A stretch of 64,000 nucleotides of DNA from Oscarella lobularis (lineage: Eukaryota > Porifera > Homoscleromorpha > Homosclerophorida > Oscarellidae), in NCBI RefSeq assembly GCF_947507565.1, contig NC_089175.1:5073733-5137732 (forward strand), in the 5' to 3' direction. The notes under the pieces are model-generated. The model made no database searches and was not told where the DNA came from. It was given only the letters and a program-made list of their open reading frames with translations. Shown piece by piece: positions 55,263-64,000 of the stretch (position 1 is its first letter; every line of letters starts with the position of its first letter). The position numbers and the translations under genes are program-made.

Positions 55263-57879
55263 ATGCTGCCTGTTATCCTTCTCCTTTCTCTGGTCGACTT
55301 TGCACAGGTGGTTCTCTTGCACACGCCATGCACTATTCTGATTGCTTTGCTTTGCCAGACTGACGGTGGCACCGTAGAAATCCAATTCGTCCGATACAAG
55401 AACTGGGCGCATAAAGTCAACTACGGCGCCTACAGCGGCTACTGCTGCGACTCGTATTCTGCGTCTGTTTGCATAGACGAATGCGATAACTATTTCATCG
55501 TCTGTCTTCGTGAATATAACCCGACGAATGACAACAAATGCCCCCAGAGGCGCACAACCGGCGAGTTTGGCGATGACGTTGCCTTTGCAACGGGAAGTAG
55601 CGCTCTTCGAAATGGTCTGAATAATCCCTTTTCACTCAGTTTCAATGGAGCATGGAAAGTACGGCCCAGTATAAATCGAAATTGATATATTCACGCGTTC
55701 TCAAGTACGACCTGATTTGGTCTTAGAACTCTTTCAGTTTGAAAATTACCATATGGGACAGTGATATCCTCACCGGTAATGATCAAGTCGACATCCTACG
55801 ACGTGGCGTGGCGAACGCCGGCATTTCGAGTGCGTGGACCAGTTTGACGATTCCAGGAGCACACGGGAAGACACTCGCACTAAAATGGCGCGTTCAATGC
55901 ATAGCAAACTATTACGGCGACTGCACGGTGTACTGCGAGCCAAAAGACTCCGACGTCGACGGCCACTACACCTGTAATTCCACGACGGGCGCGAAAATAT
56001 GCAGGAGCGGATGGAAAGGAGCTCCTCAATGTCAGACTCGTACGTTGTGTAAGTCAGAAAAGTAGGAAATGCGTGTATATTAATTTTATTAGCCATATGC
56101 AAAACGGGATGTAGTATGCAGCACGGTTATTGTCTACAGCCCAATGAATGCATGTAGGAGAAAAACGTTTTGCTACTCTGAACTTTAGTCATATGCATCT
56201 AGATGTCGTTCTGGATGGACTGGGAGTACTTGTCTGACGTGCATTCCTAGAAGTGGCTGTGGTGAGAAATGTTCTATCTTGAAAGAAGCAGGAACGCCAA
56301 CGTTGTTCTTAGTCAATGGCTATTGCATTCACGCTAACGACTGTATTTGCAACTCTCATTGGTTGGGATCGCTGTGCAATATAAGTACGTGCGTCAAGAT
56401 TGTCTTGCTAATTAATTAGGCAGTATTTCTGCCCAGGTGGAAATGGATGCAAGGGTGCTCCGTGTTTGAACGGAGCGACCTGCACGGTGATTTCGGATAA
56501 TTACACCTGTACATGTCTTCCGGATTACTCTGGCCCCAATTGTGCAATTGGTAGGACAGAGACAAAATACATGCATGCAAACGAGACTCTTCTGCACATT
56601 TTTAGATATGAATCGTTGCCGAAGCAGCCCCTGTTTAAACAAAGGCACGTGTAGTAATTTTCCAAACAATTTTGCTTGTGACTGTCAGCCTGGCTACACT
56701 GGAGAGCTTTGCTCAACAGGCAAGAAATCGAGATCTCTTGTTCAAAAACCGACATAGAGCTTGTCATCTTACGCAGAAATCGATGCATGCTCAAGTGATC
56801 CTTGTTTGTACGGAAATTGCTCAAATTTTAAAAATTCCTTTTCTTGCACCTGTCATCCTGGATTCACTGGACGCCTTTGTGCTACAGGTAAGCACTACGT
56901 GGTAAATAAAATTAAAATTAATAAAATCTAGCGTTGGTCTTTAGATATTGACGAGTGTGCATCTGGTGTAAACGACTGCGGTGCAAATATGCTATGCGAG
57001 AATACGATTGGCGGACACACGTGCAAATGCCAGTTGGGCTATCAGAACGCTCCTGATGGTCTCTCGTGTGTACTCACTCAATGCAGTGACATTGATTATT
57101 TGTCCAACGCAACGAAGAGCGTGCACTTTTCAAAGAGTGACCGAAGAGTCAACTCGAGTGCAGTGATCGTCTGCAAGCAGGGATACAGTATGAGCACTGA
57201 AACGAATTCTATCAGTCTGCGTTGTCTCGATGATGGGTCATGGGACGGTAACCCGGTCTCGTGCAAGGGTAAGTTTCAGTTAACACGACATTCAATTACA
57301 CAAAGTGTAGGTTGAAATTGTAGATATCGATGAGTGCAGCGTGTCGCCGAAGCCTTGCAAAGCCAACGAAGTGTGCCAGAACACGGAAGGATCGTTCAAT
57401 TGCCGCCCAAGTGAGCCTCAGCCAACAAGCCAACCGTCTCCGTGTTCTGATGGAGAAGCAAATAATTGCGCCAGCGAAAGTACTACTAAGTCATAATGTA
57501 TAATATATTTGTTATTGCTTGGTCCTTTCTCACGAATATAGATCCTAATGCCACGATCGTCACCGCTGGTGGAGACTCCGAGTCGGGTCAGCAGATTGGT
57601 ATCTACGTTGGGAATGCAGTTGGTTCCGTCCTTCTCGTTATTATCATCATTGTTGTCGTGATTGTCTTTTATCGACGACGTCAGTACGTTTTAAGCTTTC
57701 CTATTGCCGTACCAGCGGATGTCAGCGATCCTGACAAGATTGTTCAAAAGAATGAAATTGTAGACAAGAATGCTCAAAATAATGAAATAGTACCAGAGCC
57801 GCAGTATGAAGACATGTCGAAGTATAATGTGCCGCCGACGCCGCCTCCTAAAGGAAAAGAGCTCACCAGGCGGCCCTAA
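55263..57879 (+). CDS. Delta-like Notch ligand 5
   Basis: [19 protein letters not shown] ([38 protein letters not shown]) with a short extra segment NYGAYS; DSL ([37 protein letters not shown]); EGFs ([82 protein letters not shown]); sushi ([18 protein letters not shown] to [12 protein letters not shown]); [17 protein letters not shown] ([20 protein letters not shown]). The tail differs from the others: [19 protein letters not shown], then [19 protein letters not shown] and a basic end, without NPxY. The Pro-rich PPTPPPK could bind SH3 or WW domains. It is the most diverged of the five. Confidence 0.9.
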
Positions 57880-58599
57880 TCACTGATTCAAAAGATTCTC
57901 ATTTTCTCATTGTACCGTGCGTTCGTTTGTGCATAGATATGGTTTTCAAAATCTGCCTTTGAGAATTAATCCATCGGCTACGGTATGCATGTTCGTAAAG
58001 CAGCTAAGAAGTCTCCATCCAATATAGGATCTAGGCACACTTAGGTATCTATTTACTGAATGGCTCCAAATTGACCATGCAGGGTCATACGCCAAAGTTT
58101 TTATTACAGTAACGTCGTCACGGAAACTCTCTTTTTTACACCTAACTCTTCTTCAATGCCAGTAGCCTCAATCTTGAATCGTTTTTAATTAATTCTGACT
58201 CTGATCAATAAAACTCTTTGGGAGAGTTACCTCCCTTCTGTCCTAACTCTGAGAGCTCTGATTGTTGATGTACGAGCTGGGTATTTATACCCTCAGGGGC
58301 GGGGCCTCGTTTCCATCGCAGCTTTACAGTACGAGAACACGCGTCGATTCGAATTGTCAACCAACGCGAATCGACTGCAAATTCAATTCTGAAATCATTT
58401 TGAGCAAAATTTCGTCGCAATTCGGTTTCTATACGCGAAATAGGCGAACACGGGAGGGGCCAACGTTAGTATGAATCATTGCATGGAGACCCTTTTTCCA
58501 ACAGTCGTCCAACTACAAAAAATTAATTTCTCTAATTAGCAACTCTCGAGTCATGCAATAAAACCGGCTGTGCCTACATTTACGTATATGTAAAATTCT
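57880..58599. other. Intergenic after Delta-like 5
   Basis: No gene recognised. ORFs at 58205-58474 on both strands overlap each other and match nothing known to me. CAATAAAAC on the minus strand side near 58553 is not assigned. Confidence 0.4.
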
Positions 58600-58674
58600 T
58601 TTGCCGGCGTCAAACCCAAGCCGTTGTCAAGACTACGAACAGCGCAGCAGAGGTAGGCAAATGCGACGAAAATC
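58591..58674 (-). pseudogene. Orphan first exon of a GH27 (alpha-galactosidase-like) protein
   Basis: On the minus strand MRIFVAFAYLCCAVRSLDNG is a signal peptide followed by GLGLTPAK. LDNGLGLTPP-M-GW is the N-terminal hallmark of GH27 alpha-galactosidases. The sequence then leaves the family (EFYIY) before the invariant GW, and no further GH27 exon was found downstream on this strand to 57.9 kb. It is most likely a duplicated or stranded exon. A donor-like GTAAAT follows at about 58586. Confidence 0.45.
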
Positions 58675-59585
58675 CTCATCGTCGTGTTTAGACTTTCAGG
58701 TTCATAGTATACAATACGGCTCGCGTATCTAATATTAGACCCCGCCGGCATGCTGCAACCTCGTGAGTGTTACGTATACTAAGTTTAGATCTATTGTTGT
58801 GATTTCGCTCCAAAGGGTAAAGTTGCCCGCGACTGCGCGAAATCTGCGTCAAAGGTTTACGAAATTAGGTAAACCTTTACGATGGGGCGTGGTCAAGACG
58901 CGTGCGGTACACTGATGAGGAGTGCCGCAATTAAAAAACGTTTGAATGTTGTGCATGCCATTCTATTTGTGAATCGTAGCTGTGGGCACAAAGCCAAGGG
59001 ACTTACCCGCCACGTAAGAGTAGCATTTTGACCTCAAGAAAGGTCAAGGGAAAAGTTCAGTACAATTGAGCAGCTCACAATTAACCTGAAGACTCCTGGC
59101 TTAATAGCAGCAAGCGAATCAGCAACGAAGATAACGTGATGGGCAAATGCAAAACTAAGCTTAGTTAGGAAATTTGCAACGTCTTGTTTGTTCGTATCGA
59201 GTGGACTACCGTAGGTGAAGGATTTAGGGAAGACACCTGTTCACTACGTTCAAGTGCTCTAAGTAGTTTTTCGCTCTTGTACTTTTCTGACTTCGTTCCT
59301 TAGAGAAGCGTGTTCGTTTCTGAGACTGCTGAATGGTCTGAACCCGTTCCTACGCGCATAGTAACGACCGAAACTGGATTCCGGAAATAACGGGAGTGAG
59401 AATGGCCAAAGACTGGCATAGCGTTGACGAAAGAGAGAAAACCCTGGTGGAGTCTAATGCAGACATTTTATCACTGTTCACTGAAACACATGAGTGTGAT
59501 GTATATACAATGCTGTATATGCAAATACTACATTGACATCAAGAACAACTCAATCCACTGAAATCATTCTGTTCAAATGTTCTGC
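58675..59585. other. Intergenic
   Basis: Nothing recognised apart from a small imperfect inverted repeat (GGTTTACGAAATTAGGTAAACC near 58854). Overlapping short ORFs only. Confidence 0.4.
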
Positions 59586-60475
59586 TCATATTTTTCTTGC
59601 CATAATGGCAACAGTTGTCCACGAACTGGCATCTCTGGCGCCTGGGACATCCATAACAGGCGCTTCTCTGGCAATCAGCCTGTGCTCGATCACATCAAAC
59701 CCGGCAGCCTTCACACTGTCGAATATGAACTGTTTGCTTCTTTCCACATGATCGTGGCCGTGATGATGATGATGATGATGATGGTGACCATCATGCTGGT
59801 CCCCATGGTGATCATGACCGTGATGTTCCTCCTCCTTCTTTTCATCATCCTCTTTCTTCTCTTTCTCAAACTGGCGTTGCGCGTGAAAGCACCCAAGCCT
59901 ATCACTCAGCATCAGCAGACCATTCGGCTTCCCAAATTCGCTAAACAGGGCGCGTAATCGTCGTGCGTCTTGACGGCGTGCAATAGGCAATAATGCAGCG
60001 ACACAACGTCGAAATGACCGACCAACGACGCGTCGACGGGATCTGCCGCCGTGACGTCAGCTTTTAGTATCGCCGCCATCTTAGACCGAAGCGCATCCTG
60101 TCTCTCGCTTGCCGCCGACTCCGAACGATCGCCTTCCACGTCGGCGACGGCGTAGCGAATCAGCGACGAGAAGTCGTACGATTCGGAGCCGCCGGCTTTC
60201 CAGGTTTTCAAGAAGTCGACGTTTTGCTGGCCGAAGTCGGTGAACGTGATCGTTTCCGCGTACCTGACGGCACTGATAAGCGACCAAATGGTTGGACCAC
60301 CGCCGAATTCGATAATGCGCGCATTTGCGAGATTCGCTCGCTTGTACAACTCGTCAAAAATCACGAGACGTTGCTGGAGGACCTGATGAGAGCTCACATC
60401 TGAGTCCTCTTTGAAAGAGTAGTATCGGTCGCAATAGGCGACCGGATTTTCGAACAACGGTCCTCCCTTCTCCAT
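59586..60475 (-). pseudogene. NNMT/PNMT/TEMT-family N-methyltransferase with His-rich insert and a frameshift
   Basis: The N-terminal frame (from 60475) reads MEKGGPLFENPVAYCDRYYS, then IIEFGGGPTIWSLISAVRYA, the SAM-binding motif I of this family, then ITFTDFGQQNVDFLKTW (motif with acidic Asp) and FDVVSLHYCLLHAV (motif IV region). Near 59955 the frame runs to a stop (LGSRMVC), while a second frame carries the expected continuation ALFSEFGKPNGLLMLSDRLG and ends VMDVPGARDASSWTTVAIMA-RKI. One base is thus out of register in a continuous exon. The second half holds an acidic/His insert (EKEKKEDDEKKEEEHHGHDH, then nine consecutive His after DGHH-type spacing) not typical of the family. Enzymes of this family methylate small amines such as nicotinamide or thioethers; the substrate here is unknown. 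Confidence 0.75.
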
Positions 60476-60607
60476 AGATCAAACGCGCGTTCGATTCGGA
60501 TATCCGCATATGTTTTTTATTCAGGTAAATCAATTCTTTTGAGTGAGCGAGCTTACTAAGTCTAGTGCATGCCTGTATCATATCTCTCTCTACTCTAAAG
60601 CATTATT

Positions 60608-60915
60608 TTATGTAGGAAAATTGTCCAGCAAATGAACGTATTCACTATTGATATCCAGCTCACATTCCTGACAAGGGAATTCTAAGGGTTCATACCTAAG
60701 AGAAAAAGACAGAATATCAGTAGCCAACAAAACGGCAAGTGAAATCACCAGTAGTTCACTGCCATGTTTCTATGCTCCTTCTGATCGGGCGTCGATTGGA
60801 CTTCGTGCCACCAAAACGCTGGCATGAAGAGAACGTCGCCCGCGTGAATTGTATACTCCATCCGCGCAACCTTGCCAAACTCAGGAAACCGTTTCAGATC
60901 TGGGTTTCGAATGTC
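60608..60915 (-). pseudogene. JmjC (cupin-8) hydroxylase, 3' two exons only
   Basis: Exon 60915-60750 (minus strand; acceptor AAATAG|GAC) reads DIRNPDLKRFPEFGKVARME, YTIHAGDVLFMPAFWWHEVQ and ends AVNY-W split by an intron (G|GTGATTT). Exon 60695-60608 gives YEPLEFPCQECELDINSEYV and ends NFPT-stop. AGDVLFMPAFWWHEV...NMAVNYW is the second half of the JmjC double-stranded beta-helix with the distal iron-binding His (WWH), as in HSPBAP1/JMJD7-type cupin_8 proteins. The exon with the HxD pair and everything N-terminal is not found upstream to 61.49 kb, where other sequence lies. It may be truncated, or its 5' exons lie across a longer intron beyond the next gene. Confidence 0.7.
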
Positions 60916-61490
60916 CTATTTATCTCTGCTGACATCTGGTGACATCATTGGAAGTTACGCATAGATGCTTTACGTCATGCCTACGTCATGTACAGTGTCT
61001 CTGCTCAGTGCGCACGCTCAAAGAATCGCGCGCGCTCAAAGAATCGCCATGTCGGCTGTCGAAGTCCATTGCGTTGAGTGCGTTCCGCTGCATCGCTCAG
61101 AGAGCACCGAAACTTTTCCGTCGTCTCCTGGTGAGTGGCTGTATTCGCGCCTTTGCTATTCGCTCTTCGGCAATTCGCTTCGGGCGTTTCGCTCTAACTG
61201 CGTCGACGTAGAACTTCATTTTGCGATTTGCACATTCGGTCGAAGCGCTACAATTACCGTTCGTTGTACTGTACAGTTTCGCGTGGCGGCCGCTGACCGT
61301 GACGTCACGCAATCGTCACTTGCAGAGCCGTATATAAAGAAGAAATCTTTATATACGGCTCTGGTCACTTGATCTCGTGATTTTGCCGGCCACGTGTCTA
61401 TATAGCTCCAGTAGAGATTAATTTTAATTAAATAGTAGAAGATGCACGTGACCATGACCTCTGTTGCATTCATAATTGGGTTGTCTTTTC
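60916..61490. other. Intergenic with a strong hairpin
   Basis: A 17-bp perfect stem CAGAGCCGTATATAAAG (61323-61339) pairs with 61347-61363. Overlapping ORFs in several frames have no family match. The last 50 bases could hold the 5' exon of the next gene. Confidence 0.5.
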
Positions 61491-62142
61491 AGAGGCTGAG
61501 GATTATTTTGCGATACTTGACAATCGAGAGGAATTGTATTCCAGCGGTAGCCAGCCCAAAGTCACCACAATACCAGCTCCTCTTGATTTCCATGAAGTTG
61601 CCAGCGATGAATTGCGAGGTCTTAAAGTGGAATACGTCAATCAGTGTCTTGTTGTCACAAGCATCCCAGGACGTGTTCGTCCAGCAGCTTTAGCGGAAAT
61701 TATTCGTCAGCTAGGAAACTGGATAAAAGATAAGAAGTTGCCCATCATCGTTGCACTCAATAAAGATGTCGAGTTGTCCTGTGAGGCAGTTTACCGACCA
61801 GACGTGTGCGCTCATTTTGAAGAGGAGGAAGAGAAATTCCCGTGCATTGCGATTGAAGTATCTGTCTCCGAGTTGTTCGAGAAAGCGAAAGAGAGGTGTG
61901 ATGAGTTTCTCAAGCTGGGCTCTCAGTTTGTTGCTATTTTCAATTTCGAAAGTACCGAGTCAGCATCTTTTTCATTTCATTCGAAATTGCGTGATCGTAA
62001 ATGGCGCAAATCGGAAGGGCCGACTATTGTTCCTGGCGCTGTTTTCGGTTGCGAAGAAGACTGTGTGCTAGATCGAAAAGAAATTGAGATAGATGCCACC
62101 CGCGCACTTCGAAAGAGGCCGCTTCGTCGTGAAGATGTTTAA
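61491..62142 (+). CDS. Uma2-like / PD-(D/E)XK-fold protein
   Basis: The open frame starts at an acceptor (TCTTTTCAG|AG) as EAEDYFAILDNREELYSSGS and runs to TAA at 62142, so an upstream exon with the start codon is expected. Core: LKVEYVNQCLVVTS, ALAEIIRQLGNWIKDK, VYRPDVCAHF, then PCIAIEVSVSELFEKAKERC, DEFLKLGSQFVAIFNFES. PD...(acidic)...E-x-S followed by a helix and a strand is the layout of Uma2/DUF820 putative endonuclease domains (PD, then ExE/ExK-like on the next strand). The usual second catalytic residue is not clear: IEVS fits the E-x-S/L form. Uma2 proteins are common in cyanobacteria and known in a few invertebrates. Nuclease activity is not shown. AATAAAAC directly after the stop fits a poly(A) signal. 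Confidence 0.6.
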
Positions 62143-62692
62143 ATAAAACTTGTGTATTTATTTTGTTGCGTTTTTTGAATAAATGCAGGAGTCTAACAAC
62201 GCCTCTCTCCATCTTTTCTCCGGGTCGTAGACATCATGTAAGGACACGCAAAGCGCTGCGAAATGCCTCGTTTTACGACAAGAAAAGGCACGGAATAGGT
62301 CACAGAGTGAATTCTTTGCTATTCTAGATCGTTTCGTCTCATATTTCACGCTAAAAAACGAACGTATGCCAGTAGACGTATGCGTCTGTAGCTTTTTAGT
62401 GACGCAAGTCGGTATGCTTGGTCAGCAAAATTCAAGCAAGATCGCTGCCGGCCCTCGAATGGATTTTTGTTAGCTAAGCGAACGTTTGCAGACGATTTCT
62501 CTGCCTGTTAGCGAAGCCCTCGACTAGACTAGACATTCGCAACTGAAAGACGAGCGAGAATCGTTCATAATCGACTCAAACGCACGAGCCGCTATTGTAG
62601 AAAGTTCAGATCGCCTTGCACTGCTCGTAGAAACGATAGGCCCTTTTCCTTTCCCGCCAACCATCAGGCCTAACGTGCTGCGACTGTGATTC
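62143..62692. other. Intergenic with a dispersed block also present before Delta-like 2 and 3
   Basis: AAAAAACGAACGTATGCC and GGTATGCTTGGTCAGCAAAA near 62355-62440 match the gaps at 43490-43560 and 48350-48420. No gene. Confidence 0.55.
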
Positions 62693-63472
62693 GGCAGGAC
62701 GGAGTTTCAAACGCGCATGTACGAATACTAGTGCGTAACCAGAGATATAAAAGAGTAACTCTTTATATCTCTGGCGTAACAATGGGCGGAGAGCCAATGA
62801 CGTAGCCTTGTCGCCTTAAATCAGCCAATGAAGTAAACATTTATCGTTCTATCGAGACCCCGTGAAAGAAAAATGGCTCGTCTAAGATGAGTTCGAATTG
62901 TCTAAGCTTGAGAATTGGCAGATCGAAGCTTCAATGAATAAGCTTTGATTTTAGCCCTGACGTATTTTTAGTTGAGGGGTACGTCAATCGAGAAAAAGCG
63001 GTTTGAAAGTTTTAGGATCGCTGAACGCACTAGGAACCGCACGTTTTCTCTATAAATAGCTTCAAAAATTTAAAAAATCGTAGGGATTTGTAAATGCGCT
63101 CGAAAATGCGCTGAATCGTGCCTCAATCGCGCCTAACGACCCACGATGTTTCGAATTTTGCCGAAATATGTTAGGTAAAAACAGCGTCTTTTTAGCTTCA
63201 AAGATAAAGAATACTGCCTTTTATTTATACTACTGGCGTTTTTGGAAAGCTCGGCGACAAAAATGGGAAGTTGTAGACGATAATTTGTACGAGGGTCCCC
63301 GCCCGATGCGCGTTTGTTTCAGTGAAGCAATGCCACATTTGCGCATTTTCGCCAAAGAAAATGCGCTTGTCAGAGGCTAGATAAGGTAAAATCAGCGCTT
63401 TCGGAAAACATTCGAAGGGAGTAACCAGTAACCCTAACTACGACGCATGCGCGTTTGAAACTCCGTCCTGCC
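62693..63472. mobile_element. 780-bp non-autonomous TIR element with 9-bp target duplication
   Basis: A perfect 27-bp terminal inverted repeat starts GGCAGGACGGAGTTTCAAAC (62693-62719), with its reverse complement at 63446-63472. CTGTGATTC stands directly outside on both sides (62684-62692 and 63473-63481), the footprint of a 9-bp target-site duplication. Inside is a hairpin (62739-62774) and a 70-codon ORF without match. TIRs starting GG with 8-10 bp duplications suggest a Merlin- or Mutator-like MITE. The class is a guess. Confidence 0.8.
62739..62774. repeat. Hairpin inside the TIR element
   Basis: CCAGAGATATAAAAGAG pairs with CTCTTTATATCTCTGG, one A bulged. Confidence 0.8.
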
Positions 63473-63895
63473 CTGTGATTCAGCTAAAGCGGACGGAATC
63501 TTTACGCCTAGTAGTGGTTGCCATTTCGATTCTCTCTGCGCTCGGCGTCAATCCAGGCGTCGTTCTGGACGAGTCTCTCTTCCCCGACGTCCTTTCCCGT
63601 TGGAGGCCCAGAACCGCTCGAAAAGAACAGAAAAGGGGACGTAAGACGCGATGGACGAGCTTCTGGATCAAAGTGGGGAACGTGCGATCTCACAAAGAGC
63701 CATTTCCATCAGGTAACACGACGAATTTCCAAGGAGTACCTGTTTGTCAAGTTAGATTGACGTAGCAGTTCCTCTGGCAGCCACGCCAGTCTGTCGTGCA
63801 CATTCCTGTAGTTAGCAATCCACAAGTTGGCCAAGTTGGAGAGGTCGTAACGTTAGCAGGCGAATTATTATTGCTTGATCGTTTCTTATGACTAT
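63473..63895 (+). other. Unassigned ORF region (63475-63765)
   Basis: A 96-codon frame begins at GTG with a hydrophobic stretch (LRLVVVAISILSALGVNPGV) and then becomes basic. Two other frames are open across the same bases, so coding is not supported. Part of it could be old DNA interrupted by the TIR element. Confidence 0.25.
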
Positions 63896-63966
63896 AGATG
63901 TAAATGTCGGCCAAGAACGTCGCCGCGCTGGCGGAGACCCCGGGTCGCGTCAGCAGATTAACGTCT
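63896..63966 (+). pseudogene. Relic of a Delta-like juxtamembrane exon
   Basis: CTATAG|AT followed by GTAAATG, CGTCGCCGCGCTGGCGGAGA and GTCAGCAGATTA aligns with the start of the TM exon of Delta-like 5 (ATATAG|AT, CCTAATG, CGTCACCGCTGGTGGAGA, GTCAGCAGATT at 57538-57600). After this the match to the membrane segment is lost. No other exon of that gene is seen in the preceding 5 kb. Confidence 0.6.
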
Positions 63967-64000
63967 GCCAGTGTAGATGTCGTCGATCGCGATAGGATTG

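Noticed and set aside
59577-59957. Plus-strand ORF with poly-Met and hydrophobic end
   Set aside because: It is the complement of the His-rich codons (CAT/CAC runs) of the minus-strand methyltransferase.
61323-61363. 17-bp hairpin as a bacterial-type terminator
   Set aside because: No U-run and a eukaryotic setting. More likely a small palindromic element.

Overview
This window looks like genomic DNA of a basal animal, most likely a homoscleromorph sponge such as Oscarella or Corticium. That placement is inference. It rests on a compact genome with many introns of about 40-70 bp and intergenic gaps often under 150 bp, combined with metazoan-only families: Delta/Jagged-type Notch ligands, a 12-CSPG/5-Calx-beta FRAS1/FREM2-type matrix protein, ADAM metalloproteases, CTHRC1-domain secreted proteins and a CARD-ankyrin protein. 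No bacterial-type operon, rRNA, tRNA or CRISPR array was recognised. All gene models were joined by eye from reading frame and splice-site logic, so exon edges are approximate unless stated.

Layout. 1-0.8 kb: 3' end of a secreted Cys-rich protein. 1.2-4.3 kb: CARD plus about nine ankyrin-like repeats, close to one per exon. 4.4-15.1 kb: a zone of segmental duplication holding two 5' copies of the FREM gene (4.4 and 13.0 kb), a full-length but damaged ADAM copy (5.6-12.9 kb; catalytic Glu replaced by Ala, prodomain frameshift, one intron swollen by nested foldback elements), and fragments of the ankyrin gene and the ADAM gene. 15.6-17.9 kb: fibronectin-III/laminin-EGF protein. 18.2-21.5 kb, minus strand: three tandem CTHRC1-domain genes. 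22.2 kb: a death-domain-like ORF. 23.0-38.2 kb: the best-preserved copy of the duplicated block, in the order ankyrin (decayed), ADAM (catalytic site intact), FREM2-like (a 3,050-residue model whose seven exons join in frame). 38.4-40.1 kb, minus strand: LRRC27-like gene, head-to-head with the Delta array.

40.2-57.9 kb: five tandem plus-strand Delta-like genes, each with signal peptide, MNNL, DSL, EGF repeats, a sushi domain, a last EGF, a TM segment and a short Tyr-motif tail. Genes 2 and 3 are a recent duplication of about 4.85 kb. Between them lies a near-perfect inverted repeat (two arms of about 360 bp, 54 bp loop), and gene 2 has lost the end of its tail. Gene 4 carries a one-base deletion in an A-run. 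A worn relic of another Delta juxtamembrane exon sits at the extreme right end. 58.5-64 kb: an orphan GH27-like first exon, an NNMT-type methyltransferase with a His-rich insert and a frameshift, the 3' half of a JmjC protein, a Uma2/PD-(D/E)XK-like protein, and a 780-bp TIR element with a 9-bp target duplication.

How the genes relate. The window is rich in cell-surface and matrix genes. Delta ligands and ADAM proteases belong to the Notch pathway in other animals, and FREM/FRAS proteins with CTHRC1 belong to matrix and Wnt biology. The Delta tails and the ADAM tail both carry NPxY-type Tyr motifs. A functional link between them is conjecture.
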